A stretch of 6,736 nucleotides of DNA from DAOTUL01 sp034437435 (GTDB taxonomy: Bacteria; Chloroflexota; Anaerolineae; Aggregatilineales; Phototrophicaceae), in assembly GCA_964417785.1 (NCBI GenBank), contig CAYQJO010000228.1, positions 1 to 6,736 of the forward strand, written 5' to 3'. The notes under the pieces are model-generated. The model did no database searches and was not told the DNA's origin. It saw only the letters and a list, made by a program, of their open reading frames with translations. A program made the translations under genes and the position numbers. Shown piece after piece: positions 1 through 5,654 of this stretch (position 1 is its first letter; every line of letters begins with the position of its first letter).

Positions 1-2
1 TC

Positions 3-26
3 GTAGGGACGCGATTTTTCGCGTCC
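3..26. repeat. GTAGGG-headed palindromic intergenic repeat
   Basis: The sequence reads GTAGGG and runs into a perfect 8-bp inverted repeat, GGACGCGA (7-14) and TCGCGTCC (19-26), around a TTTT loop. No T-run follows on either strand, so it is not a typical intrinsic terminator. The same layout, a GTAGGG head leading into a GC-rich palindrome, recurs on the opposite strand in the gap at 3073-3097, which suggests a dispersed intergenic repeat family. The arm sequences of the two copies differ. A single imperfectly related second copy is thin evidence, so family membership is inferred. Confidence 0.5.
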
Positions 27-67
27 GCCGTGAGAACAGCTATTTTCTTGGAAACACCTTATGGTTT

Positions 68-1630
68 TTGCTCATCGTTATTCTGTTTGCCATTCCCACC
101 AGCGCTCAGGAGACTGACTGGTGGAATGAGACCGTGTTCTACGAGATTTTCGTCCGCAGCTTCTACGACAGCGACGGCGACGGCATTGGCGACATCCAGG
201 GCATCATCGAAAAGCTGGATTATCTCAACGATGGTGACCCCACCACCAGCGATGATCTCGGTGTCACCGGCATCTGGCTTATGCCGGTTACACAGTCAAT
301 CAGCTATCACGGTTACGATGTGACCGACTACCGCCAGATCGAAGCGGATTACGGCACGGTCGAGGATTTCCAGTTGTTGATGGCGGCGGCGCACGAGCGG
401 GGTATTCGCGTGATTGTCGATTTTGTCGTCAACCACACGTCGTCGGAGCATCCCTGGTTCCTGGCCTCTGCCGCCGGTGACGATTACCAGGACTGGTATG
501 TGTGGGCGGATGAAGACCCCGGCGTGCGTGGACCGGGCCAGTCGCAGGTGTGGCACCCGCTCGGCGACCGCTACTACTACGGCTTCTTCTGGGGCGGCAT
601 GCCCGATCTGAACTTCAACACGCCCGCCGTCACCGATGAACTGTATGATATTGCCCGCTACTGGCTGGAAGACCTGGGCGCGGATGGCTTCCGCATTGAT
701 GCCGCCAAGTATCTGTATGAAGAAGGTGTCGCGCTGGAAAACCTGCCGCAGACCTTCACCTGGTTCGCGGACTTCCACGATTACGTCGCCAGCGTCGATC
801 CCGGAGCGCTTATCCTCGGTGAGGTGTGGTCAGCACCGGAGACCATCGCCGCCTATCTCGATGAGGAGCTTGATCTGGCGTTCACTTTCGATCTGGCCGA
901 ATCCATCGTGACCTCGGTCAACTCCGGCTTTCATTTTGATTACCTGGAACAGCTAAACACCGCCCAGACCATCTACCCACCCAACCAGTACGCGACCTTC
1001 ATCACCAACCACGATCAGAATCGCGCCATGACCCGGTTCGGCGGCAATCTGGACCGGGCCAAACTGGGTGCATCGCTGCTGCTGACCGGGCCGGGTGTGC
1101 CTTTCCTTTATTATGGCGAGGAAATCGGCATGACCGGGGCCAAGCCCGACCCGCGCATCCGCACGCCGATGCAGTGGGAGCCGGGTGCGACCGCCGGATT
1201 CACCGCTGCCGCTGCCCCCTGGCAACCGCTGGCGGAAGAGATGCCAGCCAACACCGTTGCCGCGCAGACCGATGAACCGGACTCGCTGCTGAGCCATTAC
1301 CGGGCGCTGATTCACCTGCGCAACGCGCACCCGGCGCTGCAATATGGCGAGGCGCTGGTGGTCGAAGGGCCGAGCCGTCTGGTGAGTCTGGTGCGCCACC
1401 ATGCCGGTGAGACGCTGCTGGTGCTGGTCAACCTGGGCCGCCGTCCGATAGAGGACTATGAACTGGCTTTACCGACCGGCCTTGTGGGGATCGAACCGAC
1501 CGCTGAGGTGGTGTTCGGGACTGGCGAAGCGGTCGCGCCGGAGATCAATACCGGTGGCGGTTTTGCTGGCTATGCACCACTGTCCATCATCCCTCCGCTG
1601 AGTACAACGGTCATCCGAATTGGAGATTGA
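68..1630 (+). CDS. Secreted GH13 alpha-amylase-family glycoside hydrolase
   Basis: This is a retaining alpha-glucan hydrolase of family GH13, expected to cleave alpha-1,4 (possibly alpha-1,6) glucosidic bonds in starch-like polymers or maltooligosaccharides outside the membrane. Counting from the TTG at 68, there are 520 residues. A hydrophobic stretch ending TSAQ (about 1-14) looks like a signal peptide. A DSDGDGIGD calcium-type loop lies at 34-42, and DFVVNH (region I) at 118-123. MPDLN (region V) is at 178-182 and GFRIDAAK at 207-214 with nucleophile D211. LGEVW carries acid/base E252, and FITNHD carries D316. A beta-sandwich C-terminal domain follows from about 430. The FYEIFVRSFYDSDGDG start and the DYLNDGDP and YHGYDVTDY segments recall Halothermothrix orenii AmyA (GH13_36) from memory. 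The start is uncertain: the frame stays open to base 1 without ATG or GTG, TTG 68 is the first usual start codon in frame, and an out-of-frame ATG sits at 61. Family is near certain; substrate is not. Confidence 0.93.
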   Translation: MLIVILFAIPTSAQETDWWNETVFYEIFVRSFYDSDGDGIGDIQGIIEKLDYLNDGDPTTSDDLGVTGIWLMPVTQSISYHGYDVTDYRQIEADYGTVEDFQLLMAAAHERGIRVIVDFVVNHTSSEHPWFLASAAGDDYQDWYVWADEDPGVRGPGQSQVWHPLGDRYYYGFFWGGMPDLNFNTPAVTDELYDIARYWLEDLGADGFRIDAAKYLYEEGVALENLPQTFTWFADFHDYVASVDPGALILGEVWSAPETIAAYLDEELDLAFTFDLAESIVTSVNSGFHFDYLEQLNTAQTIYPPNQYATFITNHDQNRAMTRFGGNLDRAKLGASLLLTGPGVPFLYYGEEIGMTGAKPDPRIRTPMQWEPGATAGFTAAAAPWQPLAEEMPANTVAAQTDEPDSLLSHYRALIHLRNAHPALQYGEALVVEGPSRLVSLVRHHAGETLLVLVNLGRRPIEDYELALPTGLVGIEPTAEVVFGTGEAVAPEINTGGGFAGYAPLSIIPPLSTTVIRIGD

Positions 1631-1658
1631 ATCTCATCAAATACTCACACAGGCGGGA

Positions 1659-1664
1659 TATAAT
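1659..1664 (+). promoter_or_regulatory. Candidate -10 box for the liv operon
   Basis: A perfect TATAAT lies in the 102-bp gap between the amylase and the binding-protein gene. Transcription would begin near 1671 and leave a leader of about 60 nt that contains a GC hairpin and an AT-rich dyad. No convincing TTGACA-like box is present 16-18 bp upstream, and there is no extended TG motif, so the call rests on the -10 hexamer and its position alone. If real, it separates expression of the importer from that of the amylase. Confidence 0.4.
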
Positions 1665-1677
1665 CTGCTCTGTCTGG

Positions 1678-1691
1678 GGGGACGAATCCCC
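1678..1691 (+). other. Small GC hairpin in the leader
   Basis: GGGGA (1678-1682) and TCCCC (1687-1691) form a perfect 5-bp stem around a CGAA tetraloop. AT-rich sequence follows, but there is no run of Ts, so it is a poor intrinsic terminator for the amylase. It lies just after the start site predicted from the TATAAT at 1659 and could act as a 5' stem protecting the mRNA. It is short enough to be coincidental. Confidence 0.3.
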
Positions 1692-1700
1692 ATTAGATTG

Positions 1701-1715
1701 TAATAGAGTCTATTA
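1701..1715. promoter_or_regulatory. AT-rich dyad, possible operator
   Basis: TAATAGA (1701-1707) and TCTATTA (1709-1715) are perfect inverted 7-bp arms around one central G, directly upstream of the ribosome binding site of the importer operon. The odd-centred, compact 15-bp form is typical of a dimeric repressor site rather than an RNA hairpin; folded as RNA it would give only six weak pairs with a 3-nt loop. No regulator gene is present in the window, so the binding protein is unknown. Operator function is inferred from symmetry and position. Confidence 0.35.
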
Positions 1716-1722
1716 AAATTTC

Positions 1723-1728
1723 AGGAGG
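1723..1728 (+). promoter_or_regulatory. Strong Shine-Dalgarno site of the binding-protein gene
   Basis: A full AGGAGG lies 4 nt before the ATG at 1733 and fixes that start. It is the strongest ribosome binding site in the window, which fits the high copy number usually needed for a binding protein relative to its membrane complex. Confidence 0.8.
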
Positions 1729-1732
1729 ACAC

Positions 1733-3040
1733 ATGAAACGCGCTTTGATTATGCTGCTTCTGGTGGCGATGCTGGTTGTCCCTGCCGCCGCACAGGACGA
1801 ACAGCCTGTCCGTATTGGCCTACTCATGGATCAATCAGGCTGGCTTTCTCTTTATGGCTATGAGACCGATTATGGTTTCCGGCTGGGCCTGCTCTATGCC
1901 GCCGGGATCGACCCGATGGACTATGAGAGTGTCGATGACGCCCTGGCCGATGTCACCATCAATGGTGTGCCGGTTGAACTGATCCTGGCGGATTATGGCA
2001 GTGAAAACAGCGCTGCGGACGCTGAGAACGCCGCCGCTGAGGCCCGCCGTCTGATCGAATCCGAGTTTGCGGACATCATCGTCGGTACACCGAACTCCGG
2101 TGCGGCGGTACAGGTTCAGGAACTCACCAGCCCGGATAACTTCGACATCATTTTCATGGTTGCACCGGGTGCATCACCCTCGCTGACCGGTCCCAATTTT
2201 AACATCAACACCTTCCGCGCCTGCCGCAACACCGACCACGACGCGGCAGCGCTCTCGACCGTTGCTCCCGACTTTGGCGAGAGCTACATTCAGATCGCCA
2301 TCGACACCGACTTCGGTCGTGCCACCGCCGAAGCCTTCCAGCAATCGCTGGCTGAGGTGGGTGTGGAGCAGGCCGGTGATGTGATCCTGGTGCCGACCGA
2401 TGTGACCGACTTCACCCCCTTTATCCAGCAAATCCTGGACTCGGGTGCGGACTTCGTGAATCCGATCCTGGCTGGTGGCCCGATTGTGCTGTGGTCGCAG
2501 CAGTCCGAGGAACTCGGCCTGACTGAGGAAATGCTGGTTCTGACCGGCACCAACTCCAACGACGCGATTGTGGCCGCACCGCCAGCAATCGATAGCGTCG
2601 CCTACATCGTTTACCAGTACACCCTGCCGGAAACCGAGATCAACGACTGGATGACCGAGCGCTACATCGAGTTCTATAACGATGTGCCGGACCTGTTCAG
2701 TGAGTGCGGTTTTGCCACTGCCCAGGCCGTCTACGCGGCCCTGGAGACCACTGGGGGCGATCCACTGCCGGACGCCATGATCCCGGCGCTGGAAGGTCTG
2801 ATGTTTGACGGTCCGAAGGGCGAATACTACATCCGTCCTGGCGATCATCAGGCGACCATGCCGCAGTATGTGATCCAGTTCAAAGGTGTGGAAGAGGTCG
2901 AACTCTCCGATGACCTGACCGCGCCGCAGCCAATCTACGATCTGTTCGCAGAAGTCTCCGCCGAAGAGTCTGCGCCGCCGTGCCGTCTGCAAGGCGAGTT
3001 CGAGGAACGCTGCGAGATGAACGAGACGATGGGCGAATAA
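1733..3040 (+). CDS. Branched-chain amino acid-type ABC transporter substrate-binding protein (LivJ/LivK-like)
   Basis: This is the extracytoplasmic receptor of the importer encoded downstream, 435 residues, of the type I periplasmic-binding fold (Peripla_BP_6, HAAT family). It begins with a classic signal peptide: MKR, a hydrophobic core to about V16, and an AAA|QDEQ cleavage site after residue 20. There is no lipobox cysteine, so it is probably secreted as a soluble protein or kept by other means. The first strand, VRIGLLMDQSGWLSLYG (about 26-42), is the typical start of this family. An alternating alpha/beta pattern continues through IIVGTPNSGAA (about 115-125), the IQIAIDTDFGR segment (about 186-196) and FDGPKGEYYIRPGDHQA (358-374), a conserved late motif. 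The mature protein is acidic and has four cysteines (C164, C325, C417, C427), two of them in a 30-residue acidic tail. The family also binds amides, urea and aromatic compounds, so the ligand cannot be read from the sequence. Confidence 0.92.
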   Translation: MKRALIMLLLVAMLVVPAAAQDEQPVRIGLLMDQSGWLSLYGYETDYGFRLGLLYAAGIDPMDYESVDDALADVTINGVPVELILADYGSENSAADAENAAAEARRLIESEFADIIVGTPNSGAAVQVQELTSPDNFDIIFMVAPGASPSLTGPNFNINTFRACRNTDHDAAALSTVAPDFGESYIQIAIDTDFGRATAEAFQQSLAEVGVEQAGDVILVPTDVTDFTPFIQQILDSGADFVNPILAGGPIVLWSQQSEELGLTEEMLVLTGTNSNDAIVAAPPAIDSVAYIVYQYTLPETEINDWMTERYIEFYNDVPDLFSECGFATAQAVYAALETTGGDPLPDAMIPALEGLMFDGPKGEYYIRPGDHQATMPQYVIQFKGVEEVELSDDLTAPQPIYDLFAEVSAEESAPPCRLQGEFEERCEMNETMGE

Positions 3041-3049
3041 ATTCCACCC

Positions 3050-3140
3050 AGACACGATTCGATTTGAACCTGGGGGCAGGGCATGCCCTGCCCCTACGTC
3101 GCATGTAGGGATGCGGCATGGACAAACCCGTATCGTGTCT
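3050..3140. repeat. Inverted-repeat-bounded intergenic unit of about 91 bp
   Basis: AGACACGATTCG (3050-3061) and CGTATCGTGTCT (3129-3140) are inverted repeats matching at 11 of 12 positions. With one gap the match continues weakly inward (TTTG near 3063-3066 against CAAA at 3123-3126). Between them lie a perfect 22-bp palindrome, CCCTAC/GTAGGG arms (3092-3097 and 3105-3110), CGCAT/ATGCG arms (3100-3104 and 3111-3115) and three copies of GCATG. The unit fills most of the 121-bp gap between the binding-protein and LivG-type genes. No target-site duplication is evident and no transposase is present. It could be a MITE- or REP-like element or an mRNA processing structure. Confidence 0.5.
3073..3094. 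repeat. Perfect 22-bp GC-rich palindrome
   Basis: Bases 3073-3094 form an uninterrupted palindrome centred on GCATGC (3081-3086), with GGGGCAGG on the left and CCTGCCCC on the right. As RNA it would form a strong hairpin once a few central bases open. No T-run follows, so it is not a standard terminator, and the operon continues downstream. Read on the minus strand it is headed by GTAGGGGC, like the repeat at 3-26. Hairpins between a binding-protein gene and its permease genes are known elsewhere (malE-malF REP sequences in E. coli) to protect the upstream mRNA; that role is inferred here. Confidence 0.65.
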
Positions 3141-3161
3141 CAATACATGTGAAAATTAAAC

Positions 3162-3950
3162 ATGACAGAGATCATCTTAGAAGCCCGCAATTTACGTAAA
3201 CAATTTGGGGGGCTGGTGGCGGTGGACGACGTGAGCCTGAAGGTCGAGCGCGGCACCGTCCATTCGATTATCGGTCCCAACGGTGCCGGTAAGACCACCT
3301 TTTTCAATCTCCTCAGCGGTCGCTATAAGGCCGACACGGGGCAGGTCATTTTCAAAGGCAAGGACATTACCCAGGTGGCTGTCCACAAACGGGCGTCTCT
3401 GGGCATGGGCCGGTCCTTCCAGATTACCAACATCTTCCCCAACCTGACCGTGCTGGAAAATGTGCGACTGTCGGCGCAGGCGATGGGTGACATCAACTTT
3501 CGCTTTTACCGCCGGGTTGAACACTTCCGCCGCTATATCGACCGGGCGGTTGAAATCCTGGCGCTGGTCGGCCTGACCGCCGAGATGGGACAGCTTGCTT
3601 CAATGCTGCCGCACGGAGCCAAGCGCAAACTGGAACTGGCGATGATCCTGGCGGCTGATCCTGAACTGTTGCTGCTGGACGAACCGACGGCGGGTATGGC
3701 ATCGGAGCAGGTGCCGGAACTGATGGCGACAGTCGAGCGGGTGCGCCAGCAGGGCGACAAAACGATCATCCTGGTGGAACACAACATGAGCGTCGTTATG
3801 AGTGTGTCGGACAAGATCACCGTGATGAACATCGGTAAGCTGCTGGCGGAAGGTACACCTGCTGAAATCACTGCCGACCACACCGTGCAGAGTGTGTACC
3901 TGGGCGAGCTTTACGGCTCGCTGGACGATATGGTGGGCGGCGATGGCTGA
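3162..3950 (+). CDS. livG: Branched-chain amino acid-type ABC transporter ATPase, LivG family
   Basis: This is one of the two cytoplasmic ATPases that power the importer, 262 residues, close to the usual LivG length. Walker A is GPNGAGKTT (38-46), the Q-loop is Q87 in SFQITN, Walker B is LLLLDE (169-174, catalytic E174), the D-loop region is PTAGM (175-179) and the H-loop is H207 in VEHNM. The GMGRSFQI segment and the arginine-rich insert after about 110 are typical of LivG as opposed to LivF. The signature motif reads LPHGAKRKLE (149-158) where a canonical one would be LSGGQ; this subfamily varies here, but the serine and glutamine are both replaced. The frame has an in-frame TGA just upstream at 3150-3152, so ATG 3162 is the first possible ATG. 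It has no clear Shine-Dalgarno. The 3' end overlaps the next gene by 8 bp, indicating translational coupling. Confidence 0.95.
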   Translation: MTEIILEARNLRKQFGGLVAVDDVSLKVERGTVHSIIGPNGAGKTTFFNLLSGRYKADTGQVIFKGKDITQVAVHKRASLGMGRSFQITNIFPNLTVLENVRLSAQAMGDINFRFYRRVEHFRRYIDRAVEILALVGLTAEMGQLASMLPHGAKRKLELAMILAADPELLLLDEPTAGMASEQVPELMATVERVRQQGDKTIILVEHNMSVVMSVSDKITVMNIGKLLAEGTPAEITADHTVQSVYLGELYGSLDDMVGGDG

Positions 3951-4650
3951 TCTGCTCCTTGATGTGCAGGGTATTCACACCTTTATCGGCCAGTTTCACA
4001 TCCTGGAAGGCGTAACCGTCAGCGTGCCGCGTGGCAGCATCACCGTCATGTTGGGCCGCAACGGCGCGGGTAAAACCACCACGCTGCGCAGCATCATCGG
4101 CATGACGCCGCCCAACCAGGGTACGGTCACACTGGATGGTGTGTCTCTGGTGGGCAAGCATGCGTTCGAAATCGCGCAGATGGGTGTCGGCTATGTGCCG
4201 GAACACCGCGCCATTTTCAAAGCGCTCACCGTGCGCGAAAACCTGGAAATCGCCCAGCGAGGCCGCGATGACCTGGAACGACGGGCCGACTTCATCTTTG
4301 AATTGTTCCCCGATCTTAAACGTCTGTACAGCCTGCCCGGTGGCAATCTCTCCGGCGGCCAGCAGCAGATGCTGTCGGTGGCGCGGGCGCTGGTGCCGGA
4401 AAATCGCCTGCTGCTGATTGACGAACCGAGCGAAGGGCTGGCACCGGTCATCATCGACCAGCTTGTCACCGCCATCCAGCGGCTCTCGGATCAAACGACC
4501 GTCCTGCTGGTGGAGCAGAATTTCCGTGTCGCCGCCAAACTGGCCGACCGCTACGTCATCATTGACGAGGGGCATTCGGTCATGGCCGGGCAGGTCGCCG
4601 ATCTGATGCAGGATCGGGCAACAATTCAGAAGTACCTCGGAGTCGCATAA
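3943..4650 (+). CDS. livF: Branched-chain amino acid-type ABC transporter ATPase, LivF family
   Basis: This is the second cytoplasmic ATPase of the importer, expected to pair with the LivG-type subunit. I chose ATG 3943, giving 235 residues that begin MADLLLDVQGIHT, the normal LivF length. An in-frame GTG at 3892 would add 17 residues unlike the family (MCTWASFTARW) and lies inside the preceding gene. Walker A is GRNGAGKTT (38-46). The Q-loop position is E87 in YVPEHR, the signature is a canonical LSGGQ (136-140), Walker B is LLLIDE (156-161), PSEGLAP follows at 162-168, and the H-loop position is Q192 in VEQN. Glutamate at the Q-loop and glutamine at the H-loop are normal for LivF. It shares ATGGCTGA with the end of the preceding gene and stops 2 bp before the next start. 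Confidence 0.95.
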   Translation: MADLLLDVQGIHTFIGQFHILEGVTVSVPRGSITVMLGRNGAGKTTTLRSIIGMTPPNQGTVTLDGVSLVGKHAFEIAQMGVGYVPEHRAIFKALTVRENLEIAQRGRDDLERRADFIFELFPDLKRLYSLPGGNLSGGQQQMLSVARALVPENRLLLIDEPSEGLAPVIIDQLVTAIQRLSDQTTVLLVEQNFRVAAKLADRYVIIDEGHSVMAGQVADLMQDRATIQKYLGVA

Positions 4651-4652
4651 TT

Positions 4653-5654
4653 ATGACTGCTCAACTTGAACAGTACCGCAGCACGTTCCTGATTGTCATC
4701 GGGCTGCTGGTCGGTTTGCTGGCATTTAGCTTTTTCACCAGCGATGGTGATATGGGCAGTTTCGGCATCACACTGATGTCGGGCCTGTTCCAGGGGATGC
4801 TGCTGTTTCTGGTGGCATCCGGTCTGTCCATCGTCTTTGGCCTGATGGACATTCTCAATCTGGCGCAGGGTGCCTATTTCATGATCGGAGCCTATATCGC
4901 CTACGAAATTCACCACGCCGATGCTTTCAGCGCCATGAACCCGGATTTGCGCTTTGTCTTCGCTCTGGCAGCGGCGACCGCCGCCGGGACGGTTCTGGGC
5001 ATTATCCTGGAACGGGTGCTGCTGCGCCCGCTGTATGCCCGACCCATATTCCAGCTTGTGCTGACCTTCGGTGTCGCCATTCTCTTCGGCGAAGCGATCA
5101 AATTCATCTGGGGAACGACCGCCTATTCCTGGACCAGTGATTTCACCATCATTGAGTCGTCGTTCAAGTTGTTCGGCCAGCAGTTTTCAATGTACCGGTT
5201 GTTCGTCATCCTGATGGGATTCCTGCTGATCGTGCTGATCGCGCTGCTGCTCCAGCGGACGCGCATCGGCATCATCATCCGCGCCGGTGTCGAGGACAGC
5301 GAGATGGTCGAGGCGCTGGGCGTGAATGTGCGTCTGGTGTTTACGATGGTGTTCGCGCTCGGCTGTGCTATCGCCGCCTTCGGTGGGGCGGTTGCCGCGC
5401 CTTTCCTGGGTGCTTCGCTGGCGATGGGCAACGCTTTTCTGCTCGGAGCTATCGCAGTGATCGTCTTGGGTGGCCTGGGCAGTTATGTGGGGACCGCCAT
5501 CGGCAGTCTGATCGTGGGACTGGCTATCGCGGTGGTGGCCCGGTTCTCGGTCGAGTATCTCAACCAGACGGTCTGGTCCAGTATGACACCCATGCTGCTG
5601 CTGGCGCTGCTGCTGCTGGTCCGTCCCAGCGGTTTGTTCGGGAAGGATCACTAG
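4653..5654 (+). CDS. livH: Branched-chain amino acid-type ABC transporter permease, LivH family
   Basis: This is an integral membrane subunit forming half of the pore, 333 residues. LivH-type features are GLMDILNLAQGAYFMIGAYIAY (63-84, the family's conserved N-terminal motif), ERVLLRPLYARP (120-131), and a cytoplasmic coupling loop, RAGVEDSEMVEALGVN (210-225), that contacts the ATPases. AIAVIVLGGLGSYVGTAIGSL (266-286) follows, and the protein ends with RPSGLFGKDH. About eight to nine membrane segments can be seen by hydrophobicity, near 11-28, 39-62, 69-86, 100-120, 132-153, 181-201, 226-250, 262-297 and 311-324. It is somewhat longer than many LivH proteins because of an extra hydrophobic segment at the N-terminus (11-28) followed by a short polar loop. 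A CGGAG sequence at 4638-4642 is a plausible ribosome binding site. The next gene starts immediately after its TAG. Confidence 0.93.
   Translation: MTAQLEQYRSTFLIVIGLLVGLLAFSFFTSDGDMGSFGITLMSGLFQGMLLFLVASGLSIVFGLMDILNLAQGAYFMIGAYIAYEIHHADAFSAMNPDLRFVFALAAATAAGTVLGIILERVLLRPLYARPIFQLVLTFGVAILFGEAIKFIWGTTAYSWTSDFTIIESSFKLFGQQFSMYRLFVILMGFLLIVLIALLLQRTRIGIIIRAGVEDSEMVEALGVNVRLVFTMVFALGCAIAAFGGAVAAPFLGASLAMGNAFLLGAIAVIVLGGLGSYVGTAIGSLIVGLAIAVVARFSVEYLNQTVWSSMTPMLLLALLLLVRPSGLFGKDH

Noticed and set aside
30..323. Small 97-codon frame starting at GTG 30
   Set aside because: It overlaps the amylase in another frame, and its translation is low-complexity Ser/Thr/Ala-rich with no recognisable motif.
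1631..1732. Riboswitch or tRNA-like leader ahead of the operon
   Set aside because: The gap is only 102 bp, with one 5-bp hairpin and one dyad; I see no known riboswitch core or T-box motif.
2174..3055. Long minus-strand open frame of 293 codons opposite the binding-protein gene
   Set aside because: It lies fully antisense to a well-supported gene, its translation (rich in H, R, G and V) resembles no family I know, and it has the composition expected of a codon-biased shadow frame.
3073..3094. Intrinsic terminator between the binding-protein and LivG-type genes
   Set aside because: The palindrome is strong, but no T-run follows on either strand and the operon clearly continues.
3892..3942. 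Earlier GTG start for the LivF-type ATPase
   Set aside because: The 17 extra residues are unlike any LivF N-terminus and would need a 59-bp overlap with the preceding gene; ATG 3943 gives the standard start and length.
3868..4575. Minus-strand open frame of 235 codons opposite the LivF-type gene
   Set aside because: It overlaps a clear ATPase gene with all motifs intact; the opposite frame is His/Gln/Arg-rich and has no recognisable domain.
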